Shown: positions 1 through 11,153 of the stretch, one piece after another
Numbering within the stretch: position 1 is the first letter of the stretch
How the letters are laid out: each line of letters begins with the position of its first letter
Assembly (NCBI GenBank): GCA_024305745.1
Contig: JAHRBS010000009.1
Location: 930,001 to 994,000 of the forward strand
Origin: Polyporus tsugae
Taxonomy: Eukaryota; Basidiomycota; Agaricomycetes; Polyporales; Polyporaceae
DNA length: 64,000 nt
Direction: 5' to 3'
Notes under the pieces: generated by a model
Database searches by the model: none
Seen by the model: only the letters and a program-made list of their open reading frames with translations
Told to the model about the DNA's origin: nothing
Position numbers and translations under genes: made by a program

Positions 1-1398
1 AAGAAAGCCAGGCTTGTTGCGAAAGGCTTCTCCCAGGTCGAAGGCGAAGACTTCGACAAAATATTCTCCCCAGTTGTACAATTCGAGACAGTGCGTCTCA
101 TCACAGCATTAGCAACGCTCGAGGACTGGCATATCTCAGGCCTCGATGTACGCAGTGCCTACCTATATGGCAAGCTGGACGAAGAGATATATATGGAGCA
201 GCCAGAAGGGTTTCGCACACCCGGCACAGAGCACAAAGTCCTCAGACTCAAACGTGCTCTATATGGGCTTAAGCAGGCAGGTTTAGCATGGTGGCGCACC
301 TTGTCTGAGTCCATGACATTGATGGGCTTTAAACGGCTCAGCAATGATGCAGGCATATACATCTACAAATGCTCTGATGGAGCACTTGCAGTTGTTATCG
401 TCTACGTTGACAATGCACTCTTTTGTGGGCGAAATAGGAAGCTCGTAGCTGAACTGAAAGCTCGCTTCATGAGAAAGTGGGAGTGTCGAGACCTTGGCGA
501 TGCCAAAGAGTTCTTACGCATGCGTATTACATGCAAAGGCAACAATATCCACCTGGATCAATGCGCCTACCTAGAGAAAGTACTGGAACGTTGCGGCATG
601 ACTAACGCGCGACCAGCTACTACTCCGCTCCCAGCAGGTTACCAACCTGAGCCCAACAAAGAGCAATCCACACCAGAGCTTCGCTCTAGGTTCCAGACAG
701 TCATCGGTTCCCTACTGTATATCATGTTAGGAACAAGGCCGGACTTAGCCTTCGCTGTGACAAAATTGTCCCAGTTTGCATCCAACCCATCTGAGGAGCA
801 CCTCAAGCATGCACTCTATATCTGCCGCTATCTGGTTGGAACCAAGGATTACTCCCTGGTTTACAAAGGCAAAGCTCAGACTGGCTTAGTTGCCGGTACT
901 GACTCTGATTGGGCATCAGATCCCAACACTCGACGCTCGCAGACAGGATTCTTCCTGAAACTAGCGGGTGGTGTTTTCTCGTGGACTTCACGTGCACAGA
1001 AAACGATTGCTCATTCCTCAACTGAGGCTGAGTATATGGCGATGAGCGATTGTAGTCGCCAAGTAGTCTGGGTTCGCAACCTACTTGCAGAACTCGGCTA
1101 CTATATCGATCATATACCTCTTTCTGGAGATAACCAAGGGTCTATCTTCATTGCATCGAATCCAGTAACGGAACCGAGGTCTAAACACATCGACATCCGC
1201 TATCACTACATTCGGGAGGTACATGAAAAGGGCATCGTCGACCTATTCTACATTGAAGGTGACGACAATCCCGCCGATATATTCACCAAGAACTTGGGAG
1301 CGACGAAATTCGTTAAATTCCGCTCTCAACTCGGGCTCCACTTTCCACGGCCAGCTTATAGCGCCAAATCCGCTTTCGTACCCATGCCGAGTACTTAG
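1..1398 (+). CDS. copia Pol polyprotein, C-terminal part (RT and RNase H)
   Basis: The frame is open from base 1, so this is the C-terminal part of a longer polyprotein. The copia-type reverse transcriptase (RVT_2) shows the SAYLYGKLDEEIYMEQPEGF stretch and the LYGLKQAGLAWW motif. The RNase H part has the copia signatures TDSDWASD, SSTEAEYMA, DNQGSIFIASNP and KHIDIRYHYIRE. Its role is copying element RNA into DNA in virus-like particles. The usual catalytic YVDD reads YVDN (Asn at 409-411), so the second active-site Asp is missing and the copy is probably catalytically dead, although the frame is otherwise intact to its stop at 1396-1398. Confidence 0.93.
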   Translation, partial: KKARLVAKGFSQVEGEDFDKIFSPVVQFETVRLITALATLEDWHISGLDVRSAYLYGKLDEEIYMEQPEGFRTPGTEHKVLRLKRALYGLKQAGLAWWRTLSESMTLMGFKRLSNDAGIYIYKCSDGALAVVIVYVDNALFCGRNRKLVAELKARFMRKWECRDLGDAKEFLRMRITCKGNNIHLDQCAYLEKVLERCGMTNARPATTPLPAGYQPEPNKEQSTPELRSRFQTVIGSLLYIMLGTRPDLAFAVTKLSQFASNPSEEHLKHALYICRYLVGTKDYSLVYKGKAQTGLVAGTDSDWASDPNTRRSQTGFFLKLAGGVFSWTSRAQKTIAHSSTEAEYMAMSDCSRQVVWVRNLLAELGYYIDHIPLSGDNQGSIFIASNPVTEPRSKHIDIRYHYIREVHEKGIVDLFYIEGDDNPADIFTKNLGATKFVKFRSQLGLHFPRPAYSAKSAFVPMPST

Positions 1399-1408
1399 CG
1401 AGGGGGAG

Positions 1409-1663
1409 TGTTGAGCACGGCACTGCCAAGCGCTGGCAGCCAACATAGCCGCTAGGCTGTGACACCGCCAAAGCGCCAGTTGTCACACATGCCAGATTAC
1501 TCATAGCCTCGTCTATGATAATCACGCACAGCTCGACTGTGCACCGTGTATGCTACTGTACAGTTCTTATGTAATCTAGTAGTATATATACGGGCTCCCC
1601 AGAGCCCCCAATACAGAGAGTTCTTTACACCCTACCACCATCATCACTTAAGAAGCCTCAACA
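1409..1663 (+). repeat. 3' LTR of the copia element
   Basis: The repeat starts TGTTGAG and ends CTCAACA, a perfect 7-bp terminal inverted repeat of the TG...CA type. It begins right after the purine tract GAGGGGGAG that primes plus-strand synthesis. A TATA-like stretch (tagtatatata, near 1578-1590) marks a likely promoter inside it. The first bases after it are ACCCC, the candidate target duplication. Confidence 0.9.
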
Positions 1664-4600
1664 ACCCCTCCAGGTGAGTATGTGGAGCTTCCGCTAGAGT
1701 TGCTGCCCGGTGTGGGCTTTGCCCCCGGGTTCAACAGTGTTCGCACATCACCCCCCGTACTCCCATCGCAGCCCGATGGCGATGATGAGCTCATATCGTT
1801 CGGGACGAACGACGACGGGTTCGAGCACTCGCTATCAGGGGTGATCGCACCTGCAGACACACACGAGGCAGCGGAAATCGATTTCCCAGCCCCCTCTCCC
1901 GGCATCACACCACCACCGCCTTACTCACAGGTGACCGTTCCCACATCTCAAATGCAACAGGAGGCGGAAATTACAATTTCCCCGGCCCACCGGGAGGTCC
2001 CCGCCCCTGCCCACGCACACCCCGAGACTCCCGCACGCCTGGAGACAAACACCCCACGCACAGACGCCGACACTGACATGACGGATCTTTCCGCGCCCAG
2101 CTCCATGATCCAAACTGACGTGCACATGACGGACTCGTCCGCGGCCCGCGCCCCTTCCCCATCACACAGCGCCAGCTCATCGTCAGGCGTCGACATCGAC
2201 AACCTCATTAGCGGCGAGAACGCGGTCGAACGCATCAGAGACCACGCTGACATCCGCGGAATCTCCAAGCTATACGGCATGGATTTCGGAATCAACGCAT
2301 GTGTCCAGCACCTATCACTGGTGAAGGACTACCTCTCCCACAACCGTCGCCTGGTCCGAGCCTGCCTTGAAGGGGGCGGCTCAGACAGTTCCGCTGCCTT
2401 CATTGAAGAGCAGTGGACAGGCCTTCTCACGATGATGGACTCCATCAACAGCACCATCTCCTACATTTCGCCCGACGAGTGTCGACACGTCAATGGGGCC
2501 ACCCGAGCCCTCGAGGACGTGGTCATCGACGCGGCTGTTATCACACAAGCAAAGTCCGAACGCGCTCAGATCCAGTTGGAAACCGAAGTCGCATCGGGCA
2601 AACACTCTGTGGCGGATTTCCGCCGAGAGCTACACACGCATCGCACCGCGCTCGACAAGGGCAAGGGCGTTGACTCCAGCACGCGCTCCAATGAGCACAT
2701 CAACATCGACCAATGCGGACGGTTATTCCACGGCGAGCCCTCCCACCTCGATCACTCGCCACTCATCCAAGCCACACCCGTTACTGCTGTCAGGGACTGG
2801 GTACAAGCCCTCCCAGCTGCCACCATCCGCGAGACCCCCTCATCCCTCCTTGACCGGATGACAAGTCCCAACCCCCACGCGCGCCAGGGAACCCAGTCCC
2901 CAGACCGCATGCAGGTTGTGACCGCGGCACCGGTCATCGCAGTTGTCGCGCCGGCTGTACGCGCCGCCGCCAAGCCCACCAAACGCAAGAACCGAGCATC
3001 GCCCGCGCTGCGCGTCGCCACGCCAGCTCTGGCCCCTATTATCCAGCCCATGCCTGCCCATGCTGCCGCCGACTTTTCGTCCAACTACCAGCGATTTGTT
3101 GCACGGACCAGCATCCAGAACCCACTGGACGCCCTGGACTCCTACACGCACCTGCAGGCCCTCCACTGCCAGGCAACCGCCCCAGGCCGCACCGCCGTCG
3201 AGCCCCAACACCCGGCGCCGGCCACCAACCACACCTCCGCCCCCATGTCGTCGCGTGCCAACTCACGCGCATTGAACACGGGCCCTGCACGCAAGAAGCA
3301 GAAACGCGCGCCACCCGCCGTTTCCAAGCTCATCTACATCTCCTACACCAGCGCACGCCTGATCCCGAGCGTCAACCTTCGCTGCCCGGCACCATTGATC
3401 CTCGACCAGATCAGGTCGATCATCATTGTGCTCTTGCGCAAACAACCGACACAGGCAACGCCGCTCGCGTCCGTCATCATCAGACGGGCCGTTTGGAACA
3501 GGTCGGGCAGCACGCTCACCCTGACCCTGCAGGACATTCCGTCCAAAGACACAGCCATCGCCATCAAGAACGTTGTCGCCACAGCACTCAATGTGGCGAA
3601 CTTTGAACTCAACATCAAACACCACGAGTACATCTCGGGCGTGGTGTTCCACAACGTCGGCGGCGTCATCTTCGACGAGCGCGGCCAGCCACAAACGCTA
3701 AACGCGATGCAAGTACTTGCAGATGCCATCAACCGATCCACAAACGGCACGTGGAAGAAGGTACTGGGCGACGGTGACATCACCAAAGCGTGCTGGGCCC
3801 CGTTCCGCGCTGGCTCCACCAACGCCACAATGTTTGTCGACGTCAATGACACGTCGGTCTACGCCATCACAAACGCCCTGCAGGGCTCCCGCCTGTCCTT
3901 CGACAACGGCGACAGCACCTGCATGGGACTTGTCGACAAGACCACCATGCCACAGTGCAGCAGATGCTTCCGCTTCGGACACTTGCTGGCCGCATGCCGC
4001 GTCCCATTGCAGCGCTGCTGCCTGTGCGGTTTGCACCACAAAGCCTACCACCATGACAACTACATGACAATGCACGGGGCCAACGCCTACCCTGTTTGCT
4101 GCATCAACTGCCACCTCCCGCACCGGTCCGACTCCAAGGACTGTGTGTTTTACAAACGGCGCGCGTCGGAGACCTGGATCCACGACGCGTACGCATACAT
4201 GTCCCACGCCGACCCCGCCAATCCGCCCCAGGACCTAACGGCTGTCGTGCCTTCGCGCCGCAAAACCCGCACGGCCGCCCCAGGCATGCGGGTCGGCGAC
4301 CCCCACTACGACCCAAACACATGGCATAGGGCAGGGTTCAGACCGCACGGAAGCAAGAACGTTGCGCCCGCTGCCACCCGCCCCAACCAACCAGCGCCAC
4401 CCCTCGCCTCACGCATCGCCCCGCCCGCTGCCACGCATGGCGATGGATCGCGCACCACCACCGCACCAACCGCCAGCGGGTCACGGCTCCCACCCGCACC
4501 CACCGCTGGCTCGTCCAGAGGCCCCAACACCCGTACGTGGCAACAAGCCATGGCTGAGGACGACATGTTCTCGTTCACCCCACTCCCACCGCTAAGCGCT

Positions 4601-4885
4601 GACAACTACACCGCCACTGTTGCTAACGGCTGGGAAAGACCCAGCCAAAACAAACGCACCAAAAAGGCGAAGTCCAAACAGGTGGCGTACTCCCCGTTCA
4701 CCACAGTCACAGTCTACTCCACTAATGCACCCCCCTCGTGGCCAGGACCCCTCCCTTTGCGGGGCTCGATTTTCGCCCCTCGAATGAGCGAGCAAAAGGG
4801 ACTGGCAGAGGATGGGTTTATTACAAATGTTCCTATTGTATTTTCACACGCGCATGAATCACCACTGCTTTCATTGCATAAATGA
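1664..4885 (+). CDS. LINE ORF1, gag-like nucleic-acid-binding protein
   Basis: An open frame of over 1,060 codons. It is already open on leaving the LTR; a GTG lies at 1682 and the first in-frame ATG at 1952, so the true start is unknown and may be upstream of the copia insertion. The N-terminal half is rich in Pro, Ala, Ser and Thr. A gag-type domain occupies the middle. Near 3955-4145 is a cluster of Cys/His knuckles: CSRCFRFGHLLAAC (CX2CX4HX4C), a CCLCGLHH segment and CCINCHLPH...C. The family role is binding LINE RNA to form the particle used in target-primed reverse transcription. The stop (TGA 4883-4885) overlaps the ORF2 ATG (4882) as ATGA, a layout typical of stop-restart translation. 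Confidence 0.85.
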   Translation, partial: TPPGEYVELPLELLPGVGFAPGFNSVRTSPPVLPSQPDGDDELISFGTNDDGFEHSLSGVIAPADTHEAAEIDFPAPSPGITPPPPYSQVTVPTSQMQQEAEITISPAHREVPAPAHAHPETPARLETNTPRTDADTDMTDLSAPSSMIQTDVHMTDSSAARAPSPSHSASSSSGVDIDNLISGENAVERIRDHADIRGISKLYGMDFGINACVQHLSLVKDYLSHNRRLVRACLEGGGSDSSAAFIEEQWTGLLTMMDSINSTISYISPDECRHVNGATRALEDVVIDAAVITQAKSERAQIQLETEVASGKHSVADFRRELHTHRTALDKGKGVDSSTRSNEHINIDQCGRLFHGEPSHLDHSPLIQATPVTAVRDWVQALPAATIRETPSSLLDRMTSPNPHARQGTQSPDRMQVVTAAPVIAVVAPAVRAAAKPTKRKNRASPALRVATPALAPIIQPMPAHAAADFSSNYQRFVARTSIQNPLDALDSYTHLQALHCQATAPGRTAVEPQHPAPATNHTSAPMSSRANSRALNTGPARKKQKRAPPAVSKLIYISYTSARLIPSVNLRCPAPLILDQIRSIIIVLLRKQPTQATPLASVIIRRAVWNRSGSTLTLTLQDIPSKDTAIAIKNVVATALNVANFELNIKHHEYISGVVFHNVGGVIFDERGQPQTLNAMQVLADAINRSTNGTWKKVLGDGDITKACWAPFRAGSTNATMFVDVNDTSVYAITNALQGSRLSFDNGDSTCMGLVDKTTMPQCSRCFRFGHLLAACRVPLQRCCLCGLHHKAYHHDNYMTMHGANAYPVCCINCHLPHRSDSKDCVFYKRRASETWIHDAYAYMSHADPANPPQDLTAVVPSRRKTRTAAPGMRVGDPHYDPNTWHRAGFRPHGSKNVAPAATRPNQPAPPLASRIAPPAATHGDGSRTTTAPTASGSRLPPAPTAGSSRGPNTRTWQQAMAEDDMFSFTPLPPLSADNYTATVANGWERPSQNKRTKKAKSKQVAYSPFTTVTVYSTNAPPSWPGPLPLRGSIFAPRMSEQKGLAEDGFITNVPIVFSHAHESPLLSLHK

Positions 4886-7800
4886 GTGACCAAGCCACCC
4901 AACCGACCGACGGTACGCGACCCGATTTGCCCTACACAGGCGGCGCACCGTCCCAACTATAGCCAGTCAGCTACGTTGATCAGGCTGCTGATGCGATCAG
5001 GACCGCCCTCCACCTTAACATCACAGGGCCACAGCAGCCGGTTCCAAGCGCACACCCTCTTCCACCCATGAACGACGGTGACCCATATCAAACCATACCG
5101 CTCGCAACCAATGAGTCTGACCACCGATTCGACGAGTGGGACCACAACCCCACACCACCCTACGCATTGCACGCAGGGTCATGGCTGCCATCGTTCACCC
5201 ACAATGACCGAGTCCCGACCATCACGCCATCTAACACCACCGCGCATGGCACACACGGCCAGCCCGCCCAAACCATGACGGGCGAGCCGACCTCCGCGCC
5301 ACGCCAGAGACCGGGCTCCGACCCGCCGCTCGCACAGTGGAGCGATGTTGTTCGGGTCCCTACGGCAGAACGACCAACGCCCATTCCCATCCCCTGACGC
5401 GACCCGCTGGATTGGACCATTCCCATCCACCCAGCCCCACCCACAACGGGACCCAGAGGCGACACTCTGTCGACGCTCAGGGTCCTGTACCAGAATGTCC
5501 ACCACATCTCCCACCAAAAAAACATGTTGCTGGAGAAGTACCAAAACACACATGACGTAATCTTTGTCACAGAACCATGGTACGGGACCATCTGCGCCAT
5601 GGGGCCGGACACCAAGTTTGCGCACACCCTCAAGGACCGCCGCGTCACTGAACCCCCACCACTCCACGAACCGTCCCCACCACCCGTGCCCAACCCGACC
5701 CCGCTGACCGCACCACTGAGCCGGCACGAGGTCCCAACATCACAACCTGATGTGGAGATGGACATCCGCCACAATATGTTCGACCCCGTCACCATACTGC
5801 CATCCGATACTCAGCCTCATACTGATGAGGAGTCTGGGCCCCCCACCCAACACTGCCACCGTACAGCCCTGCCAGAAGCGACGGGAACGTACCTCTACGG
5901 CACACAATCACACCCGAACTGGACTCTGCTCGAGACAGAGTGGGACGCCCGCATTGCGGTGTACGTCAACAAACAGATGGTGTGCGGGACCGCCACCATC
6001 AACTCGACTATTCAATCGTGCGACGTCGCCCTGCTCAGGCTACGGCCCGACAGAACGTTGGACACCATTAACATCCTAGGCCTCTACAACAACACCCAGT
6101 GCTCCGCACTCGAGTTCCTCGTTGACCGCATTAATCACATCCCAGCCATCCACCTATGCGGCGGCGATTACAACCTGCACGGACGTGACTGGGACACCAT
6201 CTACCCCACGACGTCCTCCCGCACCAAACTCACGCTCGTAGACCTGCTCCACGGGGCACTGGGCCATAGGCTCCTCTCACCCCAGGACGTGGTCACACAC
6301 CTACCCGACAACAAGGATCTACGCGGCACCGTGATCGACCTCGTCTGGCTGGACGTCAAATGCGATGCCACCATGCGGGTCATCGCCGACGACCGTGGTT
6401 TCTCCGATCATGCCATACTTGACGTTGAGCTCCAAACGACCCCCTGGTCGATGCTCGGAGACCCGTCAGTATCCCGTGAATCAGACGCCGAGGCAGACAT
6501 GCTCAAGTCCCTCGAGGAAGATTTGCCCCACATCCTGCCATCGATCGAACACACGTCCGACATCCACGGCACCTACACCATCCCCATGGACAAGACTTCC
6601 ACGGTGGCCACCGCATCCCGCCTATACGATCTCTACACATCCACTTGGAGGTCGTTCGCCACCCCCAAACGATTTTGTGGCAAGTCCGCATCGTGGTGGA
6701 ACCCCAAACTCAACGACCTCAAGCAAGCGACCGCAGCCGCTTCCAGGGACGCCACCCCGCCTTGGCAGCGCAAACACCACACACGAAGGATGTCGAAGAA
6801 GCAACACTTCGCACCCGAATTCCTCAATCGCTACACATATTTCGACTGCGAGAAGGCTGCCATCAAACAACAGGAGTGGCGGAGCCTTCTCCGCGCCAAG
6901 ATGCATAAGATCCACAACAAACACATGGAGACCCGCATCTGCGAGATCTCCGCGGACTCCAAACGCGTATGGGACCTCGTCAGCTGGACCGGACCCCGCA
7001 GGTCCTCCATCATGAGCGAGATCGTCCACAACAGACAAACACTGTCGAGCCACGAAGAACTGTGGCCGGCCATGGACGAAGTCTTCCACGCCGCTCTCCA
7101 CCGACCCATCGACGAGACAGTCGTCAAAGAGCTCCCCGCGCACAACGAATGCTCGTGGCCTCCTTTCAGCACTAGGGAGCTGAGGGACGCCATTGAGAAA
7201 ACCACATCCGCATCTGCCACCGGTTGGGACCACATCCATTGGCGCCACCTTAAGCACCTCATCGACCCCAAGAAGAATCCAAAGACCGCGGATCAAATCC
7301 TGCAGGGCTTTCGGACCCTCTTCAATGCGTGCATCGTGTCGGGCGTCTGGCCGGAGGAGTTCCGCCGTGCTCTCATGGTTGTCATCCCCAAGCCGCACAA
7401 GCCCGACTATTCCAAGCTGAAGGCCTACCGACCCATCATCCTGCTTAGCTGCACGGCGAAGTGGCTCAAGAAGACCATCAACAACCGCCTGCAGTTCGAC
7501 TGCCACAAACATGGCATTCTACATCCCTGCCAGTTTGGCAGTGCATGGCAGAAATCCACAGTCGATGCCGTCACCTTCCTCACGACCCACATATGCAACG
7601 GTTGGAAGAAGAAACAGGTCACGTCGATGCTCGGCTTTGACGTAGCCCAATTCTACCCATCCATCAACCACGACTTGCTCATTGGCATACTGCGTCGCGG
7701 CGGTTTCAATGACAAGTTTTGCACGTTCATGCACGCATACTTCGCACCGCGGAAGTCCTCTTTCCGGTTCGGTAACGCAGAATCACCCAAGTTTGAATGC

Positions 7801-10086
7801 CCGAAAGTCGGCTGCGGACAAGGCTCCTCCCTGTCTTCCACCTGCTCGGCCATCTACATATCACCCGTCTTACACAAGGTCGCGGGCACCACCGTGACAG
7901 AAGAGCACGGACGGGGACATGCGCTCCAGTTCTATGTGGACGACGGCAACCTCATCGCCACGTCCAATTCCACGCGCGCCAACAACTACCTCCTCGCCAA
8001 AATGTACGGCGTCTTGGAGGAACAACTCATGCGGCTTGGCCTCATCATCGAACACGAAAAGGACGAGCTTATCCACTTCACCCTTCCGCGCAAGCGAACG
8101 GACTTATCCCCTGCCGAACACCTTGCGGTGTTCCGTCCGCTCGACCTCGGTTCAGGACCATGGACACACGACAACCCACTCGCAGCGTCCAGCTGCGTCA
8201 AGCACCTCGGCTTCCTCTTAGAGCCCGACCTGTCATTCCGACAGCACGTTAAGTTCTATGCCAAGAAGGGCAACACAGCCGCGCTGGCATATCGCATGCT
8301 AGGCATGTCCATCCAAGGCTTATTGCCCATGCAGTGTCGCACGCTGTACGTCTCGTGCATCCTCCCCATCCTCACATACGGGTCCCTGGTGTGGTACCGC
8401 CCAGTTAAAGGGGCGACCCTCATCCAACCACTTAAAGTCATGCAGAATGTCGCCTGCCGTTGGATCACAGGCACGTTCAAAACCACGCCCACAGGCATCC
8501 TCCCCGTCCTGGTGGGGATCATGCCCATTCACCACTACCTCCAGAAACTGCGCGTGCGATCGCTCCTCCGCATCCACACTTTGATGGCCACACACCCCAT
8601 CAGAGCGCTGTTTCTCAACATGTACGAACGGTCGTCACTGTCACCATACATACGCTTCACGCTCCCAGACGCGAAGCTGGCGAGCGGTGACTACCAAGCA
8701 GGCATCACGTCCAAGGTTGATGCCTTCCATCAGACATGGGATCGCGGCGGCGGCGACATCCACCACGACCTCGACTCCCCTGCGTGCACCTACGCATACG
8801 ACCCGCTAGACCAGGAATGTCGCCCAGGCGACCGCGTTTCTGACGTCTTCGCAGACCGCATCACCCTCCATCTCGCGCATCCCAAAAAGAGCGACGACAA
8901 AGCGCTCCAGAAGTGGATTGCGGAGACCCTCACGCCACGCATAGACAAGGCGATGGATGATCCAGACTGCCTCGTCTTCTTCACAGACGGTTCTGCCTCG
9001 AGCCTAGGAGGCTCCGGCTCCAGCGGATACATCATGTACCACCGCCACCAACACGTGGATTCGAACGCTGCATGGTTTGGACGGGGTTTTTCATACAACA
9101 TGGAGAAGCTGGCGTTTTCATGGGCGCTCGTCGAGGGGGCCGCCAACATGCTCAACGCATGCCACATCTTCATCTTCACCGATTCTGAATCACTGGGGAA
9201 GGCATTTCTCGACGTCAAAGACGGGAACACCGCCTCCCTACACATTGCAAGAACACTACGGACGTGGTTTGGACGCTCTGCCGCGCACCAACTCAGTGTC
9301 TCATACATTCCGGGCCACTCGGGGGTTCCGGGCAACGAAGCCATCGACAAGCTCATTGGCGCCGTCAAGAACCCATCATACGCGGACATCGAGGTTATTC
9401 CCACCTCATACACCTACCTACGAGCCAAGATCACGCGCGACATAGTCGAGGCAGATCTCCGGTCACGGATATACCCGCAAAAGCCATACGAACTCGCCAG
9501 CCACATGGGCCGCAACCCCAAGGCTCCACCTGGCACACACGCGATTCAGGACTTCGAGCACATCCTCGTTGAATGTCCCTTCTACTACCGCAAGCCAGTT
9601 GTTGTCGTCAATGGCGTCCCCACTGCACCTGATTATTTGAATGAGCTCGACCCCTTTCCGCTCATTCTACAGTTTCTCTTGGACAACCCCACCACCTTCA
9701 CATTCCAGGAAGTGCCGGAAAGTTTGATCCTCGAGGAGAAAGCATACGAACTGCATCACCGCGCGGGAGCGGTCGCCTGGTCCCTCTTCCAAGGGGACCC
9801 GACCGAATTCCTGCAAGGTCTGCCAGGCGGTTTCCCGCTCTCACGCAACCCTGATAACGTCACCGCCGCTGACTTCATCAGGACCTTCTACAACGACCTC
9901 ACAGCTCACAAGCCATGGGCCACACACGCACTGAACCTGCGGATCTTGCAACCTCTGGTTGCCGGAAACATACACAAGTACACCAGCGCACTTGAGGCAC
10001 TCGGACGCTTCGACATCCTAGCAGACCCATCTCGCCATTCCCAGACGTCCCAGTCTGGCTCTCACTCGTCGGGCCGCGTGGCCTAA
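4882..10086 (+). pseudogene. LINE ORF2 (endonuclease, RT, RNase H) with two in-frame stops
   Basis: The frame starts with ATG at 4882, overlapping the ORF1 stop, and stays in one register to 10086 except for TAG at 4960-4962 and TGA at 5395-5397. The conserved endonuclease start (LRVLYQNV, just before 5524) lies upstream of the first downstream Met, so the long frame beginning at 5524 would lack the N-terminal catalytic Asn strand. Further motifs are GGDYNLHGRDW and SDHAILD (AP endonuclease), the RT fingers near YRPIILLS, LGFDVAQFYPSINHD, GCGQGSSLSSTCSA and FYVDD (7929-7943), then an RNase H domain with FFTDGSAS, EKLAFSWALVEGA, FTDSESLGKA and YIPGHSGVPGNE. A remnant of the terminal zinc motif (HILVECPFY) follows. 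Both stops are explicable as C-to-T changes. The RT active site is intact. Confidence 0.85.
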
Positions 10087-10249
10087 ACTGTGGTCGGCCA
10101 CACGGCCCACCTACCACTCCTGGCCTTCGGCCGTGGTCCTACCTGTGCACCGTCACAATGCGTCAACCGAACGTAGGATAAGGGGAGACGCGCTGCTTTC
10201 TAGATACATAAGCCCATTATGTACTACGGTACTGCCGACATCCTGAGAT

Positions 10250-10273
10250 TTAAAAATAAAAATAAAAAAAAAA
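10250..10273 (+). other. A-rich 3' tail of the LINE
   Basis: Two AAAAAT units followed by a run of ten A, preceded by TT. This is the 3' junction of the LINE; host sequence resumes with GACAACGAAG. The same bases are read on the minus strand as the Phe/Tyr codons that end the APH-like gene. Confidence 0.8.
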
Positions 10274-11153
10274 GACAACGAAGTTATCCCAAAACTCCTC
10301 CTCCTCCCTCGACGTTCCTCCTGCAATGAAAGATCTGTAGCATCGCCACGACAGCGGGACGTCTTCCGCATTAAAAACCTCGTCGATCTGGCGCATGGCG
10401 ATGGATTCCATGGTGGGCGGGTAGAAGCCCGCGTTCGCCCAGTCCATGATCCACAGGCCTCCGCGTCTATCGAGCATGATGTTGCTCAGATTGAGGTCGC
10501 CATGAGTGAAGATGGGCGTCCAGGCAGGGCCTGGGCGCGGCAGGGGCGGTATTGTGCTACCATCGCCTCCAAGGACCCTGGTGTGCCAGCCATGGAACGC
10601 GACGAATTCGCAGAATCGACGGAAAGACCGCGCACTGGTAAACGGGCCATACACATATTCATCGAAGATGGCGCCCCTGACGCGCCCGCTATCCAAAGCC
10701 CCCGGGGTCGGACGGGTCAAGGAACGTAGCTGCTTTGTGTAAAGACGCAGCGTGCACGCGATCCGAAATTGCATGAAGCGGCTCAGCTCGTCCCAGCATT
10801 CGTAGAGCATTTTGCCGTCTACGAAATCCATGACGAGGTACGAAAGGTGGGGACAAAGGTCGCGGGGGATAGGGATACTGGTGTTTTGCCGCACGAACTT
10901 CAGGCTAGCACGTTCAGAGGGCGATGGGCTCTTGACGACGAGCGAAGGGGTTATGCGGTTCACCGTTACATACGGTGCATCCTCCACACCGAGACGACGC
11001 TTCAGCTCTTCACCCCAGGTAACGTCCAGAGGGTTATCCATAAGCTTCAGGACGTTGGAGTCAGTGGCGAGGGCAGCCAGTTCTGAGGGGACCTGGAGTA
11101 GGTTTCAAGCGGTGCGCTTGCAGCAAAAGATCGTTACTCACGTCGGCCGGCAT
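10250..11153 (-). CDS. APH-fold kinase-like protein, 3' end replaced by LINE tail
   Basis: Exons (minus strand): 11142-11153 and 10250-11092, joined across a 49-nt intron (GTGAGT...CTCCAG), giving MPAD followed by VPSELAALATD. The protein has the phosphotransferase (APH) fold of many fungal hypothetical kinases: a Lys-containing N-lobe (SLVVKSP), a hinge (YLVMDFVDG), the catalytic loop THGDLNLSNIMLD and the metal-binding IMDWANAGFYPP. The substrate is unknown. The last residues, FVVFFFYFYF, are encoded by the antisense of the LINE A-rich tail, and the stop is also LINE sequence. The native C-terminus was therefore cut off by the insertion. It may still be made as a slightly short protein. The frame upstream of the ATG is open and could be extra coding sequence. 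Confidence 0.75.

Larger units (their letters stand above)
1..1663 (+). mobile_element. Ty1/copia LTR retrotransposon, 3' part
   Basis: The left edge of the window lies inside the polymerase gene of a Ty1/copia element. Reverse transcriptase and RNase H coding sequence is followed directly by a purine-rich tract (1400-1408) and a 255-bp LTR. The gag, protease and integrase regions and the 5' LTR lie outside the window, so the target-site duplication cannot be tested. The element ends within bases of the LINE open frame, which suggests that one element inserted in or beside the other. Confidence 0.93.
1664..10273 (+). mobile_element. LINE retrotransposon (Tad1/I-type, with RNase H)
   Basis: A non-LTR element with two long frames: ORF1 (gag-like, zinc knuckles) and ORF2 (AP endonuclease, reverse transcriptase, RNase H). 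It has a short 3' UTR (10087-10249) and an A-rich tail of AAAAAT units and a run of ten A at 10252-10273. This domain order matches fungal Tad1-type LINEs. The 5' end cannot be fixed because the copia LTR ends at 1663 and the ORF1 frame is already open there. The other copy of the target duplication would lie at or before the copia element. Confidence 0.9.

Noticed and set aside
10..1398. Idea that the window's left end is a retrovirus-like element with an envelope gene
   Set aside because: Domain order and motifs are of Ty1/copia type, and the LTR follows the pol stop directly, leaving no room for another gene.
1682..1684. GTG as the start of LINE ORF1
   Set aside because: The frame is open further upstream to inside the LTR, and GTG starts are not expected in this nuclear context. 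The first ATG is at 1952.
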